Under the pieces are notes generated by a model that was not told where the DNA came from, did not search any database, and worked only from the letters and a program-made list of their open reading frames with translations. Below are positions 1 through 20,349 of a stretch of 64,000 nt of DNA, one piece after another. The DNA is from Deuterostichococcus epilithicus (taxonomy: Eukaryota > Chlorophyta > Trebouxiophyceae > Prasiolales > Stichococcaceae). Numbering within the stretch: position 1 is the first letter of the stretch; each line of letters begins with the position of its first letter. Position numbers and translations under genes: made by a program. The stretch lies in contig JAVTLE010000016.1 in assembly GCA_033439295.1 (NCBI GenBank), positions 1,302,001-1,366,000 of the forward strand, given 5' to 3'.

Positions 1-8378
<8,378 letters not shown>

Positions 8379-9136
8379 CCTGGGCGGACCGCTCAGAGCC
8401 TCATACCCAGGCTCCTGTGATCTGCTGTGACGCGCCCTGCCGCTGCCGAGCGCCGAGGGCCCGGGACCGAGGGCGCTCTTCTTCAACGCCCAAAAGCGTG
8501 CTGAATCCAACAAGTCCGCCGCCAAGATCTGTCAGTCGATCTTCACCAACGTTCAAAAAAGGTGTGTCGGTACTGTTGACAGACAGCCACGAGCCTTACT
8601 CGCAGCACGCCGACGCCGCCCGATCCGTTGCGACCTCTTGCAGGAAAGGCTCTGCAACAAGGCAAGCCTCGTTTACAATGCGGCTGCCGATTCTGTCGGC
8701 TCGACAGACGCTGCGGGCTTGGCTATGTGTCAGCGAGGTTTCCGGGCCGGCCCCGCCGGAATGTGGTATCGAGCACGAGGCAGCGCGAACAGCCAACACG
8801 CCTGGCTCACAACAACTGCAACGCGACCCGGGCACGCGGCGCGGTGCGTGCAGCAACCGGTTGTCGCGTGATTGGCTGATTAGGGAGTCGTTAGTGCTAG
8901 TCGAGGACAGCGCTGAGGATCGGTCATGGCTCGCACTTCGCACTACTGGGTCACCTCTGCAGGATCTGTCACAATTTGACTCGCGCTGTCCGCCTGCTAG
9001 AGTTGAGCGGCGCGCAGAGTGCACCAGGCCGCCACAAAGACACATTGGCTGTCATCACTGTAGTCAGCTACGCGCCCTGAACAGCGTCCAGCAGCAGCTC
9101 AGTCGTAGATCACACACGTCAGATATATCAGACCCA
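8379..9136. promoter_or_regulatory. divergent intergenic region between CHD1 and HP30-like gene
   Basis: About 760 bp between two outward-pointing start codons (8376-8378 minus, 9137 plus). It must hold both promoters and 5' UTRs. No TATA box or clear operator is recognisable. A long plus-strand open frame runs through it in frame with the HP30 start (from about 8267), but its composition looks non-coding and it has no recognisable homology. Confidence 0.5.
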
Positions 9137-11058
9137 ATGGGCGGTCCGTTCGCCAGCATCGACTGGAGCCGGCCCACGCAGGTGACCCAGCGCTTGTTTG
9201 ACTGCCGCGCCGGCCTGCACATGATCAGCATGAGTCAGGAGTCCTGCGTATAGGTCCGGCAGCCAATCACTGCTCACCGACACACCCTTTCGACCGACTG
9301 CAGGAGCTCGACCGCATCAAAAGCAACGTCGACGCCTGGACAAAGCGGCAGCCGCCGTATGTGGAGGTGGCGCTGGCCACGGCGGCGGGCTCAACGCAGG
9401 GCGCCGTGCTGGGCGGCGTTATGGGCGCCATGACGAAGCTGGACCCCGAGGGCGCCGGCAAGCTGCTGGTGCCGCCGACCGGCGGCAATGACGCGGTGCG
9501 GCGATTGGGCCCTGCGGGTGCTCCTTTCCTGGGTACACATGTGTCATGGTAGCATACATGCTCGCCGATGCAGACTTCGCAAGTGTTCGCACGGCAGTTG
9601 CGATCAGCAGTGCAGCAATCTGACAGAGGTTCGAACTGGTAATTACCCGCCACGCACTGCCCCGATCTACGAGGCTGGCTGAGCAGCTATGCCTCCTCGC
9701 TGCCGCGCAGATGTCGAAGCAGATGGCGGCCATGCACACGCAGAGCCCGATGGTGCAGGCGCGCAACTTTGCCGTCATGACAGGAGTCAATGCCGGCGCC
9801 GCGCTGGCCATCAAGCACGCGCGCGGCGGCAAGGAGGACGTGCGCGGCGCGTGAGTGGGCCTTCTCACAAAGCCCTACAACATGTACCTGCACTTGCCAT
9901 GGCAGCACTGCGGGGGCGTTCAACATGTTCAGAAGGCTGCACAGGAAGGTACCCGCGTGACTAGGAGGCCTCAGCCAGTGGAGGCATTGCGGCTTTGTTG
10001 CCACTTACTGCTGGGAGGAGACAGTGCCAAAGGCCCACTTGCCTTGGCAGGCCACCTGACTTGCGCCCCGCCATTCATGCAACCACAGGATGGGCGCTGC
10101 GTTCCTCTCGGGCGCCTCCTTCTCGGCGGTCAGTGGCATGAGCACCGTGGGCGGCGGTGGCGCCAACCTCTTCCAGAGCGCCTTCACGACTGGCGTGCTG
10201 TTTGCGCTGCTGCAGGGTGCCCTGTACAAGGTGAGGCGCTCGCGTCGGCCTGCGTCAAGCCCTTGCACTGGAACAACCCTCACGGGCAGCAAATGACCAG
10301 GATATTTAATGGAATGTGTGCGAGTCGCTCTCATGCATGATGCACGCGACATTGCGGCGGCCCGCCGTCCTGCCGAGGCCGGCGATGCTGGACGCAGCCT
10401 GTCAGCGACCAGGGCAGGCACCAAAGCCTGCGTCTCAACGGCGCCCCAACGACTGCCACCTCGCACCCTGCGCCATGCAGCTGGGCAAGACGTTTTCGGG
10501 GCCAAAGGTGGAGGATTCCAACTACGTGAAGGCGAAGCATGTGCTCGAGACCGTCGGCTTCACGGTGAGCCGCCAACCTTCAGTCTGACTGCTGTCCAGC
10601 ATCACTAAGGCGTCAAAGCCTATCGCATCGTGAACCTGGCTCGTGAGCTCATCTACAGCTCGAATGCCATGCAGCACACCCGTCTCAAACCATACTTGGG
10701 TGTCTTCAGATGTGGCTGTTACTGCATGCAGCAATACGAGAAGAAACTAAAGAAGGCGCAGCTCACGGACAAGACCATCATGCTGTGGAACGAGAGGTGC
10801 GCCACTTTTCCTCAGTGCACTGCAGCATGGCCTGCTTCTGTGCTGCTGGACAAGTGCAACAGAGTTGTTACAGCGCAGCATGCAAGCCTGCAGCTGAGAT
10901 GGCGTTATTTGTCTGACGAAGTCGCCCCGCCGTGCAGTGCGCTGACACAAGCTGGCATCCCGCCGGGCCCGAGGCTGTTGATCCTGCACCATGTCGACGG
11001 CTTCCGGCAGCCGCTGAAGCCGGGGCTGCCGCACGGCAGACACAGCTTGTCAGGCTGA
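9137..11058 (+). CDS. HP30: HP30-like Tim17/Tim22/Tim23-family plastid/mitochondrial inner-membrane translocase
   Basis: Proposed exons 9137-9181, 9304-9495, 9711-9850, 10089-10230, 10481-10564, 10732-10796 and 10938-11058 join in frame to 262 residues. The product has the Tim17/22/23 layout of short Gly/Ala-rich membrane spans: GGVMGAMTKLDP region (span 1), ARNFAVMTGVNAGAALAI (span 2), GAAFLSGASFSAVSG (span 3) and FTTGVLFALLQGALYK (span 4). A SAM-like C-terminus follows (VGFTQYEKKLKKAQLTD) and ends near IPPGPRLLILHHV. That order and the ARNFAVMTGVNAG and PPGPRLLIL signatures match plant HP30 proteins, which import transit-sequence-less proteins into the chloroplast inner envelope. Placement in plastid rather than mitochondrion is inferred from the family. 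The first intron starts right after the 15th codon. The start is the nearest ATG giving a family-like N-terminus. Confidence 0.85.
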
Positions 11059-11726
11059 GCGACCAGCCTGGAAATGAGGCTGCAAGCCTGCTATCGGCTT
11101 CATTCGTAGTGCGGTTTTTTCCTCTGTTGAGGACGCTGCTAGGGATCTGTTCCATGGACTCCTCTGCTCCAGCGTTTCCTTTTGGGTACTATGCGTGTGC
11201 AGCAAGTGGCAAAGGAGTGTCCTTCTGCGCTTGCCAGAAGATGTTGCTTGCTCCGGAACCGTGGACAGTCGTTCAGCTGGTCCTAAAAATACAATTGTTG
11301 CAATTTGTTGCGCAACAACTACCTCTAGACACGATGCACCAAACCACAAGATACCCTAAAATCCCAACCAAAGGTGCAGTCGAGCATTCTTCAAACTGAA
11401 GTAAGTGGTTGGCGTACCTCGGACAAGGCATACAACGACTTAGGTTTCTGACTTAGGTACGGCCGTTCTCATATTGGCCCATTTCCCCAACACGCACATG
11501 GGGCCAGCCTCACCTTCCTGCGTCAGCTGCCAAGATTTCCGGCACGCACTGGCAGCAGCTCTAAGATTGCAGCATAGCTTGGCCGCGCTGCCAATGCTTC
11601 CCCGGCTCTGTTGGGCAACGCAGTGTGCGTGCCAGCAAGCGGAGGGGCGTCTGGGGCGCTGCACTGCCTCCAGAGCCGCAACCCGGCACGGCACTGACGG
11701 TGCGGGTCCCAGCAAGTACAGCCAGC
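11059..11726. other. convergent intergenic region (3' ends of HP30 and LOG2-like)
   Basis: About 670 bp between two stop codons facing each other. It is expected to hold both 3' UTRs. I see no conserved coding signal, RNA gene or strong repeat in it. Confidence 0.5.
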
Positions 11727-14686
11727 TCAAGCGACAGACACCGGCGCGATCGCAGGGGCCGGCGCCGTGGCTCCCGGCGCATCCTGGACGCCGCCCTTGA
11801 CGCTGCCGCCGCCGCCGACGGGCACGGCGCCGGCTGCGCCCTTGTTGCCCAGCCGGATGTGGAGCAGCGACTCCACCGGGTTGCGGCAGATGGGACACCG
11901 TTGCGTCTGCTTGCGCAGCTCCTGGGCGCACTCTGCCGGTCGATAGGACACAGAGCAGCAGGTCAGGGACGAGTCAAGGACAAGTCTGCGCTGCCCAGCC
12001 TCTGTGGCACCCAGGGAAGCAGGGAAAGCATGTGCAGATACTGAAGCGCACCGCATGAGCAGCGTGCCAGCCAACACGCAGTCAAAGAATATTGAGAACA
12101 GGCAACATCGGGACCGCTCACCGTGGCACATGCACATGTGGCGGCAGGGCAGCACAGTGGTGTCGCGCTCGTTGACGAGGCATATGACGCACAGCCGATC
12201 CTCTGCCTCCGCCTCCGTGAGCTCCGCCTTGACGCTGCCGTTGCCACCTGCCTGGTCCATGCCGTAGATTTCCTGCCGCGGTGGCGAGTTACACAGGTGA
12301 TTGAAGTTCAGATCGATTGTACGTTGCCATGCTTTTTGGCGCCGCCGCCGCGCGCCTTCAGAGCATGACGGTGCAGACACATGAAAATCTCGCTGCATTG
12401 GCTGTGCCGCGTTGGTTTATGGGGTGCCAACGAGGGACAGGAGAGTAGCAGGCCGACACTCTCCCACGATAGCAGCATGCACATGCAGGTACAAGGTGAC
12501 GGAGGCGACTGGGGAGGGAGGAGGGGGAAGCTGAGCGGCACCTGCAGCTCGTAGGCAATGCCCCGTCATCCCAGAGCCTCTGCTTGAACGGCGCAGAGCC
12601 GCACATGCGGCGGGGTGGGGAAGCGCCGGAGGAAGATAGCGGGGAGGGAGGGATGGAGGGGAAAGGGGTTCGGAGCGGCACCTGCAGCTCGTAGGAGATG
12701 CCGTCGACCCAGATCTTCTGCTTGAGGACGCGCACCTCCCACTCCCCGTCCTCACCCTTGCCCAGCGACGCAAATGTCGTCTGGCTCTGCACCCACTGCT
12801 TCTGCGCCGCGCCCGGCTCCAGCTCCTGGGGGAGTGCAATGGGGTTGAAACACAATTGATCAGGGGCTCCTGGTCCGCGGCCGGAATCTGCACACGTTCA
12901 CCCTCTCTCAACCCCCATTCGGAGTGGGGTCTGGTTGCTCGACCAACGTAACCAACGGTATGTCGTCTCGGACCACAGCAGCGGGCCACCTCAGTCTATG
13001 CAGTAGCACACGCCTGAGGACGCAGCGTCATCTAGCGATGTGCTGCGAGTGCAGCCAGAGTGACTGCCCATGTGCCACGCAGTGCACAGCTGTCCTTTCC
13101 GTCAAAGTCGCATCCCCGCCTGTGGTGATCGACCCCCACCCCCAGGCTTTGCCCAGGCTGTGCGCAGCCCCAGTCCCACTTGCCTGGACCCCATCGTTGC
13201 CTGTGATGGCGGACGGACCACACACCTTGAGGCTGTGGCCCTCCTTGGCGCCGCGCTCGGTAACAGTCTCCAGCCGGATGATCAGCGGGAAGGTGTTGCC
13301 GTCCGCGGCCATCAGCGCTGCCTCCGAGTGCCGCCCCAGGTCCACCACGTGCTGGTGCGCGCCCTCCGCCCCCGCCTTGGGAAACTTGAAGCCCAGCTGC
13401 AGCCGCACAAGATCAGTGTGTAAGCACACATTTCTTATGGGTTCAGCAGAGCCTCCTCGCAGTTGCATTCAATCAAGCAGACTTGCAGGCAAGCTGGCTC
13501 CTGCACGGCTGCAATATTGACAGCCGAAATTTCGGAGGTATGGGGTGGCATCGTAGCAGATGTCACAGGCCCCGGGACACAAGCAAGCAGCGGGCTGCGC
13601 TCACCCCCTTGTCATACGGTATGCTGGCGGCTGTCTGCTGGCTGACGCTGCTGATGCGGCAGCCCTGCGCGGGTTCTTCGGTCGCGTTCACGAAGGTCGA
13701 CACCCTGCAGTCCAATGGCGAGGTGCTTCAAAACAATTGAGAAACAAGATGGGCGTGGCAAGACAGAATGCAGACGGTGCTGCCAGCATGCAGTGTGTTT
13801 GACGCGACCATCGCTGTGCTCGGCTGGGTGCTGCTGGGCCACTGTGAAGGCGAGAGGGGGATCGAACAGAGACGCACACGCAGGGCGCAGAATTGTCGAA
13901 GGCGAAGGTGATGAGCAGCTTCTGCGCGTCGCCCGGCAGCGGCACCAGACGCAGCGTGGTCTTCTTCAGGTTGACAGAGTTGCGGATAGTGGCCGTTTTG
14001 GTCAGCTCCTGCGCCGGCGGCGCCGGCGGCGCCAACGTCCTGCCGCCGGGCGGTGCCACCTGCGGCGGCGAAACGCGGTTTCTCAGGCACCTGCCTGAGA
14101 TTGGGTGTGCTGATTGGCGCGACTGACAGACGCGGTAGTCACACGCTCACGACCTGCTGCGCCGCATTACTCGCCTGTGGGTACTGCTGCTGCTGCGCCG
14201 GCGGCCTCCAGCCGGGGTATGTGTTTGCGGTTGGCGGCGGACCGTAGTAACCCCCTCCCTGCGGTTACAGCAATGGCGCAGGATGAGCAGTGCAAGAAAC
14301 TCGTACAAGGGTCGCTCCGTAAGGCAGACCATGCGGTGAGTGGTCATCGAACAATGTGCCAACAGTTGAGGTCCAGTGCTCTGCAACGGGACACTGATCT
14401 CCCTGCTGAGCTTTCGTTCACTGGCATGCAACACATAATCGACTCGCTGGATCGAGGGCAGCCACGCGAGTACTGATGGACAGCAGGCGTTGGCGTGCAT
14501 TGGATCATGCACATACAAGCGCCTGCGGACCTGCGGTCTGAACGCTGGCGGATAGCCCGACCCAGGGTTGCCGGAACCCGGCGCGTATGCTGGGGGCGCC
14601 GGACTGGGACCCGGCTGCTGCTGCTGCGGCTGCTGCTGTTGCTGCTGCTGCTGTTGCTGCCTCTGCCTAGACGGCTGATTGCCCAT
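11727..14686 (-). CDS. LOG2: LOG2/LUL-type RING-finger E3 ubiquitin ligase
   Basis: The ATG at 14684-14686 gives MGNQPSRQ, a classic N-myristoylation start, followed by a Gln/Pro-rich segment. Next come a PGWRPPAQQQQYPQ exon (about 14270-14150), then the plant-specific domain shared by LOG2/LUL proteins and animal MGRN1: TATIRNSVNLKKTTLRL (about 14000), VSTFVNATEEPAQGC...IPYDKG (about 13700-13610), LGFKFPKAGAEGAHQH (about 13390), and an exon ending WVDGISYELQ (12682). The C3HC4 RING is split over two exons: CVIC...LPCRHMCMC (about 12210-12130) and CAQELRKQTQRCPICRNPVE (about 11930-11860). The stop is at 11727-11729. In plants this family binds the plasma membrane and ubiquitinates amino-acid export and stress regulators; the exact substrate here is unknown. 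The intron after the YELQ exon contains a decayed duplicate of the exon end (see repeats). Confidence 0.87.
12515..12750. repeat. tandem duplication (about 140 bp unit) of exon end plus donor in LOG2-like gene
   Basis: Two copies offset by 140 bp. A 23-base block is identical at 12533-12555 and 12673-12695, flanked by similar G/A-rich intron sequence below it and by related exon-like sequence above it. The higher-coordinate copy is the real exon end (reading YELQ then a GTGCCG donor on the minus strand). The lower copy lies in the intron and keeps the same donor, but its coding frame is degraded. Confidence 0.85.
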
Positions 14687-15290
14687 GGCGACGTCTCGGG
14701 GCAATCAGTCGAGCGTCGCTAGCTGGCGGAACCTGTGCCAAATCACAGTCGCAGTCACGCTGTCTGCGGATGCGAAGCGACACTGCTCTTGCTGGCCTAC
14801 TCCGCCAATGCTGTCCCTTGATTCTAGCAGCGTTACGGTGTGCATCTCCGGCGCAGCGAACTCGAAATGCTCTGAAGGCTTACGTTGAAACAGAGCCTGC
14901 GTCACTTTGCAGCCCCAGGGTGGGCTGCACAGTACTCAAGGGGACGAAATATACAACTGTAATCCCCCTGTCTCTCTTCTACACATCTGCGCTTGCACAG
15001 TTTTGCATATAATCTGTCGCTTGATCAGCGCTACAAACAGGCTCGCGACGACTACCTGCTTTCGGATTTTGACGCAGTGCTGAGCATCAGCGACCGTTGC
15101 AAACTCTGGTGGCAAACATTTGGTTTGAGGCTGGCCAGGGGGCTGCAGCAACAAAAGTTTTGAGAGCAGCTAAGCGCCAGCGGCATACGAAACAAACATG
15201 ATCAGCTGTTCTGCAGTGCCGACAAGCAGCATCGTCACCTGCTGACGCACAGGCAAGTAGTTGGAGGACCTGGTGCACAACCCACTACCA
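14687..15290. promoter_or_regulatory. divergent intergenic region between LOG2-like and HDC1
   Basis: About 600 bp between the minus-strand ATG at 14686 and the proposed plus-strand ATG at 15291. It contains AT-richer stretches near 14940-15030 compared with its surroundings. No gene is visible in it and no specific regulatory motif is identified. Confidence 0.45.
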
Positions 15291-18200
15291 TGGCCAAACG
15301 CCCGGTCCCGAACGGGGAGCATGGTGGCATGGAAGCCAATGGCGAACCCCCTGCAGCGCGGATCAAAAACGAGTTCGGGCTGGACGGCACCGATAGGCCC
15401 TCAGACGAGGTGCCATTCTCGCACTTTGTTCTCGGGACTCACAGAGTACCGGGATCGATTGATCCCTGAAATCAGCTTGACAGGGACGGCCAGATATCCC
15501 GGATGCTGCTCTTAACCTCAGTGAGAATGGTCCCAGCACTGCGCATGCTCCCACGCATACTTTCATGTGCACAATTGCGGCGCTGGCATTTGATCGTCAG
15601 TTCATTGCACCCTCGCTTGGTGGGCAGCCGTGATCTTATTCCCGGAATTTGTACCATTCGTTATTTCCCACACCTCATTGTGAGAGGGAATGTGGAAGTT
15701 GCGCATCTGATCTTGAATTCCCTCCGTCGGCGGCACCACCCGGCACTATGCTTTCTGCAGCGTTTCGAAAGCAGCGCAAATTCGTTTCTGGCTGGCTGTT
15801 TGTGTGTGGATCGCCAGGAACCGGCAAACATGCAAGGCGGCCGTGCGTATGCCTGCTGCGCTGGACGAACATGTCTACTGCGCGCAAACAGCTGTCTGAC
15901 AGCTGGCAGCTGCGTAACAGCGGCAGATTTTGATAATTTCGTCGTCTCAGGGTTACCAGAAAAGCGAGACGTTCTCTGTCGCTGTGCGCAGGAGCGGCGT
16001 CGAAGCTCGCGGAAGAATGCGCCCAGGAAGGCCGTCAAGAGTGCGTCCGCTTTCCAGGGTCTGATGAACTTGTGGATGCGGTTGGCGGCGCGACGTCAGT
16101 CTGCCTTGCGCCTACGTCAGCGTTGAGCAACGCGATGACAACCTCGGTGAATGCAACACAATGCAATGTGCAGATGAGAAGCTGCCGACCATCATGTACA
16201 AGCCGGGCGAGACGCTAAAGGGACTCGGCAGGCACGGCGGGGAGGGGCAGCGGTATGAGGTAATTGCGCAGAGCCTCTGCCGCATCATGGGAAGCTGGAC
16301 CAAACGCAGCATGGTACCAGTATGCTGGTGCCATCAGCTCCCGTGCTCTGGGCTGGAATTGTGATGCAAATGGCTGTGCGCCCGTGAATGGTGCCTCCCC
16401 GCAGCCAGCAGATCCACGGCAGCCGGCGGAACTGCTTATTTCCGGCAGTGTTTTGGGGAGCATCAAAAGCCGCGCGCCCCCGCACCTGCAGTGTGTACCG
16501 CTCGCACTTCCAAAGGGGCGCGCAGGGTCCTGACCGTCCCCGGCCCCAGCGCCAGCAAATGAGACATGCATCAGTCGTTGCGCTTGTTGCGCAGGTGCGC
16601 ATCGCACCCAACTGGATGAGCAACACGAATCAGCAGGTGCGGGCGCGGCAGCTGTGGGGCAGCGACGTGTACACCGAGGACAGCGACTTGGTTGCCGCCC
16701 TCATGCACGCCGGCTTCTACTCCATCTCCCTGCCCGCCTGCCCCCCCGCGGTGAGTTTAACACANCATAAAGCGGCTGCAGGGGAAGGGGGGAAAGTTCC
16801 GTCTCGCAGACCTGAGGTGGCGCGCGGTCCCTTGATCCCAGTGGCGGCAGACTGCGGCGCGGGCGCTGCTCGAACTGTAAACCTGCCTGGTCGAAGGGTG
16901 TGGTGGTCAGCGGTCATGCCACCAGACCAATTGCAATTGAATGTCACCCTCCATGGCATGCTTGCTGATCACCCAGGCAGCTCAACTTTGCGTTCAGATT
17001 TTTGTTCCCCTGCGGCGCACAGGTGGCGGAGGTGCGGGCGGTGGTGGCGCTGCTGCCGCCAATGCCACACTACCCCAGCACATCGCGCCACTCCATCCGC
17101 TCGCGTGCCTGGGGCGCCAGCCTGCAGGGCTGCTCCTTCAAGGTGCTGTCCGTGCCAAGATGCACGACTCTCTCTCGTCACATCTGGAACGGGACATTTG
17201 GTTGAATCTGAAGGCATGCAGGTTTGCTTTTTGGAGCATGCGTGCGGTCACACCACCCCAGAAAGGGAGGAAGGCTGCTGTCAGCGAGGAGAAAGCTAAC
17301 TCGCCGGCGAAAAGTGCTCGCTCGCGCTTGACCGGCAAGGTGCGAGGACTGTAACAACAGCGGAAGGGCGTGCCGGCTGGTCTGACTGTTTGAGGCACGT
17401 TCACAATGCAAACCCATAACTCAAATTTCATATTTACGTCAGTCTATATATAAGTTCTATAACGTCTTAATGGCACGACTATACTCGAACAGGATCTGTT
17501 CTATAGTTCGTACACCTGTCTGTACTAACCAAAACAGACAAGCTCCCTAACCCAGACGAGGAATAGCAGCTGCCGGCCCTGAGCGGGATACGTGCGCCGC
17601 AGTGCCCATCGACTTCGGTCGGAGGGCGCGCGGTCGCTTGATGAGCGTCCCTCGAGGCACATTCCGCCCGAGGGAACGGTCCGTGCAGCAATCTGATGGG
17701 TTATTGCACCCCTTCGTTTTGCTTCACGCGCCTCTGCTCGGGGGGGCACATAGGGGGAGCACATTTGGCGCTTGGCGGCCGCAGCAATCTTTGCGAAAGC
17801 CTGATGGGTGAACATGCAAGCTGATGGGTGAGCATGAACACAAAAGGCGGCGGCACCCTGCGGCCTCGACAACCGCACTGTGCACACTTCTCAACCGTGC
17901 CATCACCGCCCGCAGGTGGAGCGCGCATGGCTGGTGACGGCGACGGGCGGCGCGATAGAGCTGGAGGCGGGGCTGGAGGGCGCGCCCCCGGTGGCGCCCA
18001 CCTTCTCGCCGGTCGGCCAGGAGCGCGCCATCACCACCCGCGCCGCCTCCTCCTCCGTTGACCGCCGCCAGCGCACCATGCAGGAGGTGCGCAGCCTGTG
18101 ACCACGCAGCCGGCTTCCCTCCGGCATGCTGAAGTCCAGCTGCCACTGCCGCTCCCCTGGGTAGCCCCCCTGGCAGGCTGCCCCGGGGCGCCGGCATGCC

Positions 18201-19702
18201 GCCGACCGCGCTGGTGCCTTCCGCAACTCAGCATCGACGCGGCTTGCATCCAGTGGGAAAACATTGCGCTGCCGGCGTTGCTGCCAGTCCCCCTGACAGG
18301 CTGCGCCCATCCACGCGGCGGCGCAGGTGACGGTGCAGTACAACCTGTGTAACGAGCCGTGGGTCAAGTACAGCATGGCGGGCGTCGCGGACCGGGGCCT
18401 GCCGCCCAACCTGTGGACCTCGGCCCGGCTGCACCACAGCGTGATGTACCTGGAGACCCACCGGTGCGCTGTGGATAGTCCCCAAACCTATCTCCACGAA
18501 TGTGAAGCACAGCTGTGCACTTCCCGCTGTTGACCCCCGCCTGGCTGCACCACCGCGTGCTATTATGTTGGTCCATGGCTGAAGCTTAGGTGTTGTAAGC
18601 GCCTCCTACTGCAATATCATAACTGGGCACCTGGGGCCACTCCCCGCGCTTGGGGGTGTGCATGTGTCAGGCCCCGCAGGACTGCAGCGTGTATTGCAAG
18701 TTGTGCTTCCCAGTGGCCGCCAGCTTGTCCGCACAACCGAGCAGGCGCAACCAGTGGCCGGAGTTCGCGGCTCATCCTTGGCGCGCAGTGCACTGCAATG
18801 CTCAGGCCATCCCGCAGCCGACTGGTGGGCTGCTTGCCTCCCGTCGCAGGAATCGGTACGAGATCTCGAGGCTGGAGGTGGCAGAGGGCGCCCATGCTAA
18901 GGTGCGCTCCAAAGGGTTCCAGTCGCAGGCCGAGCGCAATCTGCTGCCTGGACGCAGTTGCTAACGTCCCAACAGCGGTGGCTGGACGTGCACAATTTGT
19001 GCGCATATGTGCATTCGCATTTGCGCACAACAGGCATCCACCAGTGAGCACCCGCTTGCAGACCTGGGCTTCAGAGCACTGCCGGTTGCATCAGAAGGGC
19101 GCATGCGCTTGCAGACTTGTGGCGCAGCATGGCAACTTTAGGCGCCGCTGGAGATGTACAGTTGTGCATCAGCGGATATGTTGACTTGGGTGCTGCAGGA
19201 AGAGTACAGGTGGGCGCGGTGCGCACCGCCGCTGCCGGCAGCGGCGATGCGGTCACTGGGGGCGCCGCTGCCGGCTGTGCACCTCGCAGACGCCCAGCAG
19301 CCGCTCGCCTGGGCTGACTTTCAGGTCTGTGCACGTCTCGGCCGCCAGCTGGCGGTGTGGTTTGTGTCGTTGCATAGTGACAGCTGATCGCATCCCTGAG
19401 CAGTTCACAGGCGGTCGTCAGGCGCTGTTGGCTCTGGATGCCAGCGCAGCGGCAGACGAGTGAATGCCGCGGCCCATACCGTCAGCGGATGCGTGGCGCC
19501 TGCACATGCCAGCAACACAGAATTGTGCTGCCTGCAGTGGGGCCCCACGGGCGTGAACGTCAAGGGCACATTCTACGCGCTCGCCCGGCTGCAGTTCGTG
19601 CGCCGCCACCCGCCAAAGCCGGCGGCGGCCCTGGCGCCGGCGCCGCTTGCAGAGCCATGCAAGCCAATGCACCAGGTGTCACCAGAGTTGGCAGATTTCT
19701 GA
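15291..19702 (+). CDS. HDC1: HDC1 / Rxt3-family histone deacetylase complex subunit
   Basis: Scaffold-type subunit of Rpd3-class histone deacetylase complexes (plant HDC1, yeast Rxt3); nuclear. Well supported exons are about 16174-16259 (YKPGETLKGLGRHGGEGQRYE), 16595-16750 (LWGSDVYTEDSDLVAALMH), 17023-17142 (ending SIRSRAWGASLQGCSFK), 17916-18086 (VERAWLVTATGG...ITTRAA), 18327-18463 (VTVQYNLCNEPWVKYS), 18850-18901 (RYEISRLEV), 19199-19324 (PLPAVHLADAQQPLAWADFQ) and 19538-19702 (WGPTGVNVKGTFYALARLQF). The exons from 16595 onward splice in phase with each other and follow the conserved C-terminal half of plant HDC1. The N-terminus is uncertain: an ATG at 15291 opens a 59-codon frame, and another open stretch lies at about 15991-16170, but I could not join them convincingly. 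A single ambiguous base (N) lies in the intron at 16765. Confidence 0.85.
18415..18580. repeat. degenerate duplicate of HDC1 exon segment in the next intron
   Basis: The exon segment from about 18421 is echoed about 116 bp downstream from about 18537, after the donor. An 11-base core (GGCTGCACCAC) is identical at 18427 and 18543 and the flanks are similar. Weaker than the other exon-edge duplications in this window. Confidence 0.5.
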
Positions 19703-20349
19703 GCCGCTCGGCTTTGCCAAATCGAACTTGTGTCAGACGATCAGAGCTTGTTTGTAGCTTTCGCGTTTTGAGTACCTCTGTGCAAACACCTGTTCACGAC
19801 AGCCGCAGATCAAGTACCAGGGGTCGACGTTTTCACTCACTGGCTGTGGCGTCTTGCCATTGCAACCGTGCATCACTTGCATTTAAGGCAACGATGCAAG
19901 GTCATTTGGTGTCGGGAGGTGTCACATGAGTGGTTTACATGGACAATGACCAGATGCAATGGCTATTCGCATGTCTCATCGTCCACGTTCTTTGCCTCTT
20001 GGTTTCAATCTCAACGCACTGAAGTCCATCATGAATAGTGACCAAGCATGCCGGTGCAGCCAGACAAAACTTCCAGTGCCGTTGCGCACCATCTCAAAAT
20101 GTCACAGAATCTGGATGTGTGAGGCGCGATCAGGATACGCCATAAACCACCCATGATCAGCAGGCGCTACGGCGCCCACGCAGGTGTTAGTTCACCTTCT
20201 CAAGGGTCGGACGGCATGAAGGCAGCTAAGCCTGCCGCCGCAACAAAGCTAAGGGTCCAGGGCTACCATTCGGTTTCCAATGCGGCGCAGCGACATCTGA
20301 CAGGACCACACGCCCCACTCGGGCTTCCCATACATTTCGGGGCGGCCAA
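19703..20349. other. convergent intergenic region (3' ends of HDC1 and THF1)
   Basis: About 650 bp between stop codons that face each other. It is AT-richer than the genes. I see no further gene here; it is presumably both 3' UTRs. Confidence 0.5.

Noticed and set aside
16388-17299. 303-codon plus-strand open frame including the N
   Set aside because: It reads through HDC1 exon and intron; only the LWGSDVYTED segment is real coding and the rest is intronic.
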